Shown: piece by piece, positions 1-8,702 of the stretch
Position numbering within the stretch: the stretch's first letter is position 1
How the letters are laid out: each line of letters starts with the position of its first letter
Source of the DNA: an uncultured Eubacteriales bacterium
GTDB lineage: Bacteria; Bacillota; Clostridia; Oscillospirales; Oscillospiraceae
Assembly (NCBI GenBank): GCA_900313295.1
Contig: OMQS01000025.1
Coordinates: 1 to 19,395 of the forward strand
Length of the DNA stretch: 19,395 bases
Direction: 5' to 3'
Translations under genes and position numbers: made by a program
The notes under the pieces: generated by a model
Database searches by the model: none
The model's input: the letters and a program-made list of their open reading frames with translations, nothing else
Told to the model about the DNA's origin: nothing

Positions 1-2
1 AT

Positions 3-452
3 GAGATCGACGCCCGACGGTCGCAGGAGTTTTCCGTGCCGCAGGAGGCGTATGCCGCCGCTCCCGCGGCCTATGAAGCCGTGTCCGCAGAGGCCGTCCG
101 TGCCTTCACGCTGGCGCAGTTCGGCTTCTGGACAAAGGACGACTTTGCCGCGAATTTTCGCCGGATGCTCACGCTGGAGCAGTACCGCAGCGACGAGATG
201 GCGGCGCTTTACAGCCGGACGCTCACGGCGGGGCCGGTGGCATACATGGAGGATATTTTTCGGGAGATGATAGCGCGGGGCGTCCTCGAAAGCGCCGATC
301 CGCGCCAGCTGGCGGTGGAGTTCTATGCGCCCATGTATCTGCTGATGAACCTGCCCGACGAGGCGGAGGGCACGGCGCTGCTGGAGCGGCACATAGACAA
401 CTTCATGCGCTGCCGGATGGGCGGAAAAAGCGGTGGAAATCATGTTGGATAA
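3..452 (+). pseudogene. TetR/AcrR-type regulator, C-terminal part only
   Basis: This frame is open from the window edge to a TAA at 450-452 and encodes the ligand-binding half of a TetR-type repressor. The run FRRMLTLEQYRSDEMAALYS followed by a block containing REMIARGVLE is typical of the helical C-terminal domain in clostridial TetR proteins. No DNA-binding helix-turn-helix is visible. A GTG at 36 opens a frame but has no convincing ribosome binding site and would give an HTH-less protein. Either the N-terminus lies left of the window, or the gene was cut by rearrangement. A TetR N-terminal half lying on the opposite strand at about 941-1173 makes the second option attractive, because the two pieces break at about the same place in the family alignment. 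The function of the fragment cannot be stated. Confidence 0.6.
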
Positions 453-939
453 TGTTGCTTCAAATGCGGCTGCAAATGCGGCTGTGGACATGAAAATGTA
501 CGGTCTGCGGGAGCAAACAGCCTATGAAAGATCCGACGGCTGCCTCATTGGCCGCATTCTGTCCCAGGAAAAGGGGCAGTACCGCCTGATATGCGAAAAG
601 GACGAGAAGCTGCTGCCCTTTGTAAAAAGCGGCGGGTACATCTACATCGCCATCCCCGGCATGAAAAAGGACTGCCATGAGCACCTGCCGGCGGAGCTGC
701 TGCTGTCCTGGACGCCGGAGCAGCTGGACTATATGCACGACGCAGCGTACTGGCGGGACATGGTGAGCCGGTGCCGGGGCGCCGAGGTGCTGTCCGTCAG
801 TGAAATGGAGAGCAACGAGGAGGTCTGGGACGACTGGCTGCGGCAGGAGAACGAGTACGCCGTAGGCGACCGCAAAGCCATGGAGGCCGGCGGCGGGAAG
901 TATCTGAATTTCATTGCCATCGTGCTGCGGAAGAAGTGA
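442..939 (+). pseudogene. Chimeric ORF: RsgA-like GTPase N-terminus fused to methyltransferase C-terminus
   Basis: One open frame joins two unrelated protein pieces. Residues from MKMYGL (ATG at 490) to about LICEK (600) look like the first 40 residues of a clostridial ribosome-biogenesis GTPase A (RsgA/YjeQ), just before its OB fold. The OB fold, GTPase motifs and zinc site are absent. From about 607 the frame reads KLLPFVKSGGYIYIAIPGMK and later WTPEQLDYMHDAAYW and AVGDRKAMEAGGGKYLNF. This is the C-terminal half of a SAM-dependent methyltransferase of the cyclopropane-fatty-acid-synthase-like kind, without its SAM-binding GxGxG loop. The junction is near 600-607. The ORF overlaps the end of the upstream TetR fragment. 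Neither activity is expected, so this is probably a deletion product, although a misassembly could look the same. ATG 442 or ATG 490 could serve as the start. Confidence 0.65.
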
Positions 940-940
940 G

Positions 941-1173
941 CTGGCAGCATCCACGGGCGCTGCCTTAGCCGTATCCTGCTCGTACCGCTCCGCCGTCGCT
1001 TCCACTATGGCGTCAAAAATGGCGCGCTTGCCGGAAAAATGATTGTAAAGCGAAGGAGCTTTAACCCCCACGGCAGCGGCTATATCTCCCACGCTGACGG
1101 CATCATATCCCCGCTGCGAAAACAGCTTCAGAGCTTTGGCAAGGATCTTCTTTCGAGTGTCCTCTTGTTTCAC
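941..1173 (-). pseudogene. TetR/AcrR-type regulator, N-terminal HTH part only
   Basis: From a GTG at 1173, with GGAGGGGG three bases upstream, the minus strand encodes a classic TetR DNA-binding domain. It begins MKQEDTRKKILAKALKLFSQ, then GYDAVSVGDIAAAVGVKAPS and LYNHFSGKRAIFDAIV. After about residue 70 (ERYEQDT) the similarity stops. The frame stays open only by running antisense through the methyltransferase fragment, which is not credible coding sequence, so the end coordinate is the estimated breakpoint. The gene still has a near-consensus promoter and a palindromic operator directly upstream, so the truncated HTH may still be transcribed. The missing ligand-binding half may be the fragment at 3-452 on the other strand. 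Confidence 0.65.
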
Positions 1174-1185
1174 AATCCCCCTCCA

Positions 1186-1203
1186 CTAACTACCATTAGT
1201 TAG
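1186..1203. promoter_or_regulatory. Palindromic operator, CTAACTA-N4-TAGTTAG
   Basis: A perfect inverted repeat with 7-bp arms (1186-1192 and 1197-1203) and a 4-bp centre CCAT lies between the -10 box at 1212-1207 and the ribosome binding site of the minus-strand TetR fragment. The size and position suit a TetR-family operator used for autorepression. The binding protein is inferred. Confidence 0.65.
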
Positions 1204-1206
1204 GAT

Positions 1207-1235
1207 GTTATAATCTTTGACGAGGCAGCTGTCAA
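1207..1235 (-). promoter_or_regulatory. Sigma-A promoter of the truncated tetR
   Basis: On the minus strand TTGACA (1235-1230) is followed, after exactly 17 bp, by TATAAC (1212-1207). This is close to consensus and reads into the TetR fragment starting at 1173. The operator at 1186-1203 would cover the transcription start. Confidence 0.75.
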
Positions 1236-1303
1236 GGCAATTTTTTTGAACTTATTAAAATATAGATCTGCGCTCAGTTTTGCTGGCTTTTTCGGGGGCG
1301 GTG

Positions 1304-1312
1304 TGGTATAGT
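1304..1312 (+). promoter_or_regulatory. Possible extended -10 promoter of tex
   Basis: TGG followed by TATAGT (1307-1312) forms an extended -10 element 37 bp before the tex start. No good -35 box is present at the usual distance. This is a weak call based on motif and position only. Confidence 0.4.
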
Positions 1313-1348
1313 ATCAGGCAACGATATTTTTTTATGAAAGGATGGCCC

Positions 1349-3508
1349 ATGGATATTATTCAAACGCTGGCCCAGGAGCTGGGCAAGGAACCCCGCCATG
1401 TGGAAAACGTTGTGCAGCTTCTGGACGAGGGCAACACCATCCCCTTCATCGCCCGCTACCGCAAGGAGCTGCACGGCGCCATGGACGATACCTCCCTCCG
1501 CACGCTGGAGGAGCGGCTCCGGTATCTCCGGAATCTGGACGAGCGGCGGGAAACGGTGAAAAAGGCCATTGACGAGCAGGGCAAGCTGACGGAGGAGCTG
1601 GCCGCCGCCATTGACAGCGCCAAGACGCTGGCGGAGGTGGAGGATCTCTACCGTCCCTACAAGCAAAAGCGCCGCACCCGCGCCACCATGGCCAAGGAAA
1701 AAGGGCTGGAGCCGCTGGCGCAGCTGCTGCTGGCGCAGGAGCGGGACTGCCCGCGGCCGGAGGACGCCGCGCGGGAGTATGTCGACCCGAATAAGGGCGT
1801 AGAGAGCGTCGAGGACGCCTTACAGGGCGCCGGCGACATCATCGCCGAGCAGATCAGCGACGACGCCGCCATCCGCAAAAGCCTGCGGGCGCTGCTCATG
1901 CGGCAGGGGCGGCTGGTGAGCTGCGCCGCCACGGAGGAGGACAGCGTTTATCGGCTGTACTATGACTTCACGCAGGCCGTTTCCCGCCTGCAGGGACACC
2001 AGATCCTGGCCATCAACCGAGGCGAAAAGGAAGGAATGCTGAAGGTTTCCATCGCTCCGGAACGGGAGCAGGTGCTACCTTTGCTGCGGCGGGCGGTGGT
2101 GCGTCCCGCCTCGGCGGCCATGGAGTTTATTAAGTCCGCCTGCGACGATGCCTATGACCGGCTGATCTTCCCCTCCCTGGAGCGGGAGATCCGCAGCACG
2201 CTGACGGAGCAGGCCAACGAGGGCGCCATCGGGCAGTTCGCCCTGAATCTGAAGCCGCTGCTGATGCAGCCACCGGTGAAGGGCAAGGTCACCATGGGGC
2301 TGGATCCCGGCTACCGCATGGGCTGCAAGGTGGCTGTGGTGGACGGCACGGGCAAAGTGCTGGACACCGCCGTGGTATACCCCACCTACGGCCAGCGCCA
2401 GAAAGACGAGGCCATTGCCGCGCTGGCAAGGCTCATTAAAAAATACGGCGTGGAGCACATCGCCATTGGCAACGGCACCGCCAGCCGTGAAACCGAGCAG
2501 ATGGCGGCGGAACTTATCCGGCAGGTGAACGAAAGCGGCGCAAACGTCAGCTATATGATCGTTTCCGAGGCGGGCGCCTCCGTGTACTCCGCCAGCAAGC
2601 TGGCAGCGGAGGAATTCCCCCAGTTCGACGTGAACCTGCGCTCTGCCGTGTCTATTGCAAGGCGGCTGCAGGATCCGCTGGCGGAGCTGGTGAAGATAGA
2701 CCCCAAGGCCATCGGCGTGGGGCAGTATCAGCATGACATGCCCCCCAAGCAGCTGGATGAAGCCCTCAGCGGCGTGGTGGAGGACTGCGTAAACGCCGTG
2801 GGCGTGGACATCAACACGGCTTCCCCCTCTCTGCTGCAGCGGGTAGCGGGGCTGAACAGCACCACGGCGAAAAACGTGGTGGCCTACCGGGAGGAAAACG
2901 GCATTTTCACCTCCCGCGCGCAGATCAAAAAAGTGCCCAAGCTGGGTCCCAAGGCTTTCCAGCAGTGCGCAGGCTTTCTGCGGGTGCCGGAGAGCAAGAG
3001 CGTGCTGGACAACACTGCCGTCCACCCCGAGAGCTACGACGCCGCCAAGGCGCTGCTGGAGCTGACGGGACACACGGCGGAGGACGTGCGAGCCGGCCGG
3101 ATCGCCGACCTGCCGGAGCGTGTCAGAGCCTACGGCGAGGAGAAGGCTGCCGCTGCCGTGGGCGTGGGCGTGCCCACCCTGCGGGACATTGTGGCGGAGC
3201 TTCTGAAGCCCGGACGGGACGTTCGGGACGAGCTGCCCAAGCCCATTCTGCGCACGGACGTGCTGGAGATGAAGGATCTGAAGCCCGGCATGGTGCTCAC
3301 GGGCACCGTGCGCAACGTCATTGACTTTGGCGTATTCGTGGACATTGGCGTGCATCAGGACGGGCTGGTGCATATCTCGCAGGTATCCGACAGATTCATC
3401 AAGCACCCCTCCGAGGCTGTGTCCGTGGGGGACGTCGTGAAAGTAGCGGTGCTGGACGTGGACGAAAAGAAAAAACGTATCAGCCTCAGCATGAAGCAGG
3501 CAAAATAA
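1349..3508 (+). CDS. tex: Tex-family S1 RNA-binding protein
   Basis: Tex is a conserved cytoplasmic nucleic-acid-binding protein of the transcription-accessory family; its precise job is poorly settled. The product is 719 residues, the length of B. subtilis YdcI. The order of parts is typical: a helical Tex N-domain in the first 190 or so residues (NTIPFIARYRKELHGAMDD is a family hallmark), a YqgF/RNase H-like domain from about 311 (TMGLDPGYRMGCKVAVVDG), a helix-hairpin-helix region near 487 (DINTASPSLLQRVAGLNS), and an S1 domain at about 644-715 (GTVRNVIDFGVFVDIGVHQD, then GLVHISQVSDRF). ATG 1349 is chosen because AAAGGA (1337-1342) sits six bases upstream. The in-frame alternatives at 1280 and 1334 lack that support. 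The gene is monocistronic and followed by an intrinsic terminator. Confidence 0.95.
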   Translation: MDIIQTLAQELGKEPRHVENVVQLLDEGNTIPFIARYRKELHGAMDDTSLRTLEERLRYLRNLDERRETVKKAIDEQGKLTEELAAAIDSAKTLAEVEDLYRPYKQKRRTRATMAKEKGLEPLAQLLLAQERDCPRPEDAAREYVDPNKGVESVEDALQGAGDIIAEQISDDAAIRKSLRALLMRQGRLVSCAATEEDSVYRLYYDFTQAVSRLQGHQILAINRGEKEGMLKVSIAPEREQVLPLLRRAVVRPASAAMEFIKSACDDAYDRLIFPSLEREIRSTLTEQANEGAIGQFALNLKPLLMQPPVKGKVTMGLDPGYRMGCKVAVVDGTGKVLDTAVVYPTYGQRQKDEAIAALARLIKKYGVEHIAIGNGTASRETEQMAAELIRQVNESGANVSYMIVSEAGASVYSASKLAAEEFPQFDVNLRSAVSIARRLQDPLAELVKIDPKAIGVGQYQHDMPPKQLDEALSGVVEDCVNAVGVDINTASPSLLQRVAGLNSTTAKNVVAYREENGIFTSRAQIKKVPKLGPKAFQQCAGFLRVPESKSVLDNTAVHPESYDAAKALLELTGHTAEDVRAGRIADLPERVRAYGEEKAAAAVGVGVPTLRDIVAELLKPGRDVRDELPKPILRTDVLEMKDLKPGMVLTGTVRNVIDFGVFVDIGVHQDGLVHISQVSDRFIKHPSEAVSVGDVVKVAVLDVDEKKKRISLSMKQAK

Positions 3509-3527
3509 AACCGACAGATTTTCCGCA

Positions 3528-3555
3528 AAAAACGGAGCCAAACGGCTCCGTTTTT
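3528..3555. terminator. Bidirectional intrinsic terminator between tex and tetR
   Basis: CGGAGCC (3533-3539) and GGCTCCG (3544-3550) form a 7-bp GC-rich stem with an AAAC loop. It is flanked by an A-run on the left and a T-run on the right, so it can end transcripts from both convergent genes. Confidence 0.9.
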
Positions 3556-3577
3556 CTTATTTAACAGGATAAAATAA

Positions 3578-4198
3578 TTATTCTTCCGGCTTCTTTTCAA
3601 GGCCGGAGCGCAGCAGGATATAGAGGGCGCGGCGGATCTTCTCCATCTGCTCGGGGCCGGCGTCGTCCTCCGCCAGCACCTTCAGGCCGATGAAATTGCC
3701 GATGCCCATGTTGATGAATGACCAAATCATGGGATCCATCCCCTCCGGCAGGCTGCGGTTTTTGACAAGAGCGGGCACATACCGCTGGGCATAGAGATAG
3801 TAATACTGCAAAAACAGGTCGCGGTCGATATACAGCGACTCGAAAATGAGGTTGTAGCAGGCGGGGTTTTCATAGGCAAAGCGGATGAACTCCATGATAT
3901 AGCCCACCTGCACATCCACGGTGTCGCCGGTGATCTTCCCCGCGCGGGAGTCCAGATAGCCTTGCAGACGGCGGGCAAAGCTCTGCATGATGTAGACATA
4001 GAGCTGGTACTTGCTGCGGAAATAAATATAAAATGCGCCCACGGACAATCCGGCACTCCGGGCTATATCCTTGATGGTGGTGTTGCGGTAGCCCTGCTGG
4101 CTGAAGCAGTCCTCCGCCGCCTTCACCAGTTTGTCAAAGCTGCGGCGGCCCTCCTCGCTCTCGGGGATCACCACCACAAGATCCAGTTTGCTGTTCAT
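3578..4198 (-). CDS. TetR/AcrR-family repressor, probable regulator of the divergent importer/3HB operon
   Basis: This is a complete TetR regulator of 206 residues. The N-terminal HTH is clear: FDKLVKAAEDCFSQQGYRNT, TIKDIARSAGLSVGAFYIYF and RSKYQLY. The helical C-terminal domain carries the IMEFIRFAYENPACYNLIFE pattern common to regulators of fatty-acid and short-acid metabolism. ATG 4198 is chosen because AAGGAG lies eight bases upstream. The longer frame to 4267 would begin inside the -35 box of the gene's own promoter. The gene is divergent from livH with a 290-bp shared regulatory region that holds both promoters and a long palindrome. Repression of that operon, relieved by a substrate-related small molecule, is the likely role. 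The effector is unknown. Confidence 0.88.
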   Translation of the reverse strand: MNSKLDLVVVIPESEEGRRSFDKLVKAAEDCFSQQGYRNTTIKDIARSAGLSVGAFYIYFRSKYQLYVYIMQSFARRLQGYLDSRAGKITGDTVDVQVGYIMEFIRFAYENPACYNLIFESLYIDRDLFLQYYYLYAQRYVPALVKNRSLPEGMDPMIWSFINMGIGNFIGLKVLAEDDAGPEQMEKIRRALYILLRSGLEKKPEE

Positions 4199-4238
4199 CG
4201 ACCTTGCTCCTTCTTCTCCCATATAAAAACTTACATAT

Positions 4239-4267
4239 AGAATAGCGTGTTTTTTTCGGTCTGTCAA
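4239..4267 (-). promoter_or_regulatory. Promoter of the tetR gene
   Basis: On the minus strand TTGACA (4267-4262) and TATTCT (4244-4239) are separated by 17 bp and lie about 40 bp upstream of the tetR start at 4198. Confidence 0.65.
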
Positions 4268-4398
4268 TGAAAAATCCCTTGTTCCGCCGCCGCAGGCAAG
4301 ATAAACTATGATTCACATTATAAAACTGTTAAAAAATACAATTTTCTTCGATTTTTTTGTGCAGTATGAAAGAAAAAGCCAAAATACGCAAAATTATA

Positions 4399-4428
4399 TT
4401 GACAAATCCGTCACAAGCCATATATTAT
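4399..4428 (+). promoter_or_regulatory. Promoter of the importer/3HB operon
   Basis: A perfect -35 box TTGACA (4399-4404) is followed by TATATT (4421-4426, 16-bp spacer) or TATTAT (4423-4428, 18-bp spacer). The start of transcription would be near 4434, just before the palindrome at 4439-4460. Confidence 0.75.
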
Positions 4429-4438
4429 GAAGCCATAA

Positions 4439-4460
4439 CAGGTGAATGCATATTCACCTG
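4439..4460. promoter_or_regulatory. Palindromic operator in the operon leader
   Basis: A perfect inverted repeat has 9-bp arms CAGGTGAAT (4439-4447) and ATTCACCTG (4452-4460) around GCAT. It sits about 5-26 bases after the predicted transcription start and is not followed by a T-run, so it reads as a repressor site and not a terminator. The adjacent TetR protein is the obvious candidate ligand; that link is inferred. Confidence 0.75.
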
Positions 4461-4488
4461 CTGAAGACCACAAAGGAGGGATGCGCTT

Positions 4489-5424
4489 ATGTTTGCCGCA
4501 TTTTTATCCACGGTGTGCGCCTCACTGCTGAGCATCTGCGTGACGGCGCTGTCGGCGTTCTCCGTCACCATTATTTTCCGAACCTCCACCACGGCCAACT
4601 TTGCCCAAGGCTCCGTGGCGGCGTTCGGCTGCTATGTGGTGGCCAAATGCCTGAACCAATGGGGGATCCCCGTGTATCTCGGCGTGCTGCCGGGGATGCT
4701 GGTGGGCGTGCTCATCGGCCTGTTCATCGACCTCATGGTGTTCCGCAAGGGGCGCTATGTGGGCGAGCTGGGCAAGCAGATCATCACCATGGGCTTCGTG
4801 TCCCTGTTCTACGGCGGCATTCCCCTGATCTTCGGAAACCCCGAGTTCATCCCCTTTGAGTCGTTTTATAACACCACTAAGGCCGGAGTCGACTCCAATC
4901 TGGTGGTGAAGGCTTTCGGCGGCGAGATCGTTTTCACCAAGCACGCCCTCATTTGCACCGCCATTACCGCCGTGGTGCTGGCCGTCCTGTTTCTGCTGCT
5001 GAAATACAGCAAATGGGGGCTGGGCGTGCGCGCCACCGCCTCCAGCGAGTTTACCGCGGAGCTTATGGGCATTAACACCCACGTCATCACCGCCATCTCC
5101 TGGGCGCTGGCCTGCGCTCTGGGCGTGCTGGCCGCCGTGATGTACGCCGGCGGCGGCGCCATGATAAGCACCTCCTTCATGGGCACCATTCAGGTCAACG
5201 CTTTTCTGGCCTGCATTCTGGGCGGCTTTGCCACCTTCTACGGGCCTATCGTGGGTGCTGTGCTGATCCCCGTTCTGTCCAACTGCGTGGGATTTTTAGC
5301 CAATTTCCCCGCCTTTTACAACATCAGCCGCTGGCAGATGGTCATTGTGTATGTCCTGCTGCTGGCCATCATTCTCATCAAGCCCCAGGGTCTGTTTGGG
5401 AAGAAAGTGGTAAAGAAGGTGTGA
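4489..5424 (+). CDS. livH: ABC transporter permease, LivH type
   Basis: This is a 311-residue polytopic inner-membrane permease of the branched-chain amino acid (HAAT) ABC family, one of two subunits forming the channel. About eight hydrophobic segments are visible. Family features include TTANFAQGSVAAFGCYV near residue 35 and GLGVRATASSEFTAELMGIN near 170, the coupling-helix region that contacts the ATPases. ATG 4489 follows AAAGGAGGG (4472-4480) at eight bases. It is the first gene of the operon, two bases before livM. HAAT importers carry branched-chain amino acids but also urea, aromatic acids and other small carboxylates, so the family alone does not give the substrate. Confidence 0.92.
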   Translation: MFAAFLSTVCASLLSICVTALSAFSVTIIFRTSTTANFAQGSVAAFGCYVVAKCLNQWGIPVYLGVLPGMLVGVLIGLFIDLMVFRKGRYVGELGKQIITMGFVSLFYGGIPLIFGNPEFIPFESFYNTTKAGVDSNLVVKAFGGEIVFTKHALICTAITAVVLAVLFLLLKYSKWGLGVRATASSEFTAELMGINTHVITAISWALACALGVLAAVMYAGGGAMISTSFMGTIQVNAFLACILGGFATFYGPIVGAVLIPVLSNCVGFLANFPAFYNISRWQMVIVYVLLLAIILIKPQGLFGKKVVKKV

Positions 5425-5426
5425 CC

Positions 5427-6513
5427 ATGACTGATCTGAACGTAAAGCAGGAATACCTGCACCTTACTTATGTCGCCCACCGCAAGAAGAGCGCCGGAGA
5501 AAAAGTCCGGCAGCTTCTGGGCATCCCCCTGACGCAGTATCTGATCTTCGCCGTGGTGCTGGCCGCCTTTCCCCTGCTGGCGCAGGCGGGCGTGCTGACC
5601 AGCTCCTTCGTGTTCGCCGTCGGCAACACCATGATATACGCCATCATGGCCATCGGCTTCTGCCTGCTCATGGGCTATTCGGGTCTGGCCTCTCTGGGCA
5701 CAGCTGGCTTTGTGGGCATCGGCGCCTACATCGCCTACTACTTTATGCAGGTCTACGGTGCCCCCTTCGGCGCAGCGTTTATCGTGACGGTGATGGTGAG
5801 CCTGTTCAGCGGCGTGCTGGTGGGCTTCATCTCCCTGCGTATCGAGGGCATCTATCTGGCCATTCTGACGCTTGGGCTTTCGGAGATCCTGCGCAACACC
5901 TTTATCTCCCTGAAATCCACCATTAAGCTGGACATGTCCAAGGTGCGGCTTTTCGGCGTGAAGATCGGTGAGGATCAGGTGTACCTGCTGATTCTGGCGC
6001 TGTTCGTGGTGCTGCTGCTCATCACCTCCAACCTCATCCGCAGTCCCATCGGGCGGGCGCTGCTGTCGGTGAAAAACAGCACCTCCGCCGCCCAGGCCAT
6101 GGGCATCAGCCTTATGAAGTATCGGGTGCTGGCCTTTGTCATCTCCACGGTATACGCCGCCATCGCGGGGCTTATGTATATGATGCTCCTGCGGAACATG
6201 ACCACCTCCACCTCTACCCTGCTGAGCATGGCCACCTCCCTGAACATTCTGGGTGCTGTGGTCATCGGCGGAGCAAAGTCCCTGTGGGGCACTACCTTCG
6301 GCGTGTTCATCATCTACGGCCTGCAATCGACGTTTTTGAGCAAGATTCCCTTCTTTGTGGAAAACCCCGCCTTTATCACCATGATAACGGGTCTTCTTAT
6401 TATTCTCATTGTGATGTTCTTCCCCGGCGGCATAGCGCAAATGGTGGGGAATCTGGTGCAGAAGCGAAAGAGCAGCAAAGCCGCTGCCAAAGTGCAAAGG
6501 AGGGTGGACAGCT

Positions 6514-6527
<14 letters not shown>
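5427..6527 (+). CDS. livM: ABC transporter permease, LivM type
   Basis: This is the second channel subunit of the HAAT importer, 366 residues. A hydrophilic N-terminus of about 35 residues precedes the first membrane segment. Family motifs include GYSGLASLGTAGFVGIGAYI at about residue 85 and SPIGRALLSVKNSTSAAQAM at about 205, the ATPase-contact loop, then GGAKSLWGTTFGVFI. ATG 5427 is preferred over GTG 5421 because AAGAAGGT (5413-5420) is correctly spaced only for the former. The stop overlaps livG by 14 bases, which points to translational coupling. The C-terminus is unusually rich in Lys, Arg and Ala. Confidence 0.92.
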
Positions 6528-7919
<1,392 letters not shown>

Positions 7920-7920
<1 letters not shown>

Positions 7921-8633
7921 TGGCACTGTTGGAAGTGAGGAACCTGCAGGTGAATTACGGCCCCATTCAGGCCGTGAAGGGCATTGATCTGGACGTGGAA
8001 AAGGGCACCATCGTGGCGCTGCTGGGCGCCAACGGTGCCGGAAAGACCACCACCCTCCGCGCCATCACCGGCATGGTGAAGGGCTACGGCTCCGTCCGGC
8101 TGGAGGAAACAGAGATCCTGGGGCAGCGGGGGTATAAGACCGCGCGCATGGGCGTGAACATGTCGCCGGAGGGGCGGCTGATCTTCTCGGCGCTCACGGT
8201 GGAGGAGAATCTCAAGGCCGGCGCCTACTGCCTCAAGAGCGCCAAACAGTACCAGAAGAATCTGGAGCGGGTGCAGGAGCTGTTCCCCATTTTGAAGGAG
8301 CGGCGGCGCCAGCAGGCGGGCACTTTGTCCGGCGGCGAGCAGCAGATGCTAGCCATCGGGCGGGCATTGATGGCAGATCCCAGGATCCTGCTGCTGGATG
8401 AGCCGTCCCTGGGACTGGCGCCTCTTATTACGCAGGGTATTTTCAGAACACTGCAGGCCATTCGCGCGGAGGGCACCACTATTCTCATGGTGGAGCAGAA
8501 CGCTCTGGCCACGCTGAAGATCGCCGACTACGGCTATGTGCTGGAGCTGGGCAAGATCAGCATGCACGGCCCCGCCGGCCGGCTCATTCAGGATGACCGG
8601 CTCATCGAGGCCTATCTCGGCAACAAAAAGTAA
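7920..8633 (+). CDS. livF: ABC transporter ATPase, LivF type
   Basis: This is the second ATPase of the importer, 237 residues, a normal family length. Walker A GANGAGKTT is at about 36-44, the signature LSGGEQQML near 136, Walker B ILLLDEPSLGLAP near 157 and the H-loop region TILMVEQNA near 193. The stop of livG and the ATG overlap by one base (TAATG), and GAGGAGGTG (7903-7911) lies eight bases upstream, so livG and livF are translationally coupled and likely made in equal amounts. Unlike LivG it has no extension. Confidence 0.95.
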
Positions 8634-8639
8634 AGCGGC

Positions 8640-8669
8640 TTGACGCTCCCCGAGGAGCTTAGGCATATA
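8640..8669 (+). promoter_or_regulatory. Possible internal promoter ahead of the binding-protein gene
   Basis: TTGACG (8640-8645) and CATATA (8664-8669) are separated by 18 bp in the 69-bp gap after livF. A small hairpin GCTCC/GGAGC (8645-8658) overlaps the spacer. Binding proteins are needed in excess over the transporter, so extra transcription here would make sense, but the match is moderate. Confidence 0.35.
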
Positions 8670-8702
8670 CGATCAATAAAAACAAAAAAAGGAGAATGAA
8701 CC

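Noticed and set aside
11..959. Six-base inverted match (CGCCCG at 11-16, CGGGCG at 954-959) as the inversion site for the split TetR
   Set aside because: It is too short to be meaningful in GC-rich DNA, and joining at this site would put the two TetR halves out of frame.
2075..3541. Long minus-strand open frame (488 codons) opposite tex
   Set aside because: It is an antisense shadow of a clear tex gene in GC-rich DNA, with His/Gln/Gly-rich low-complexity translation and no family motifs.
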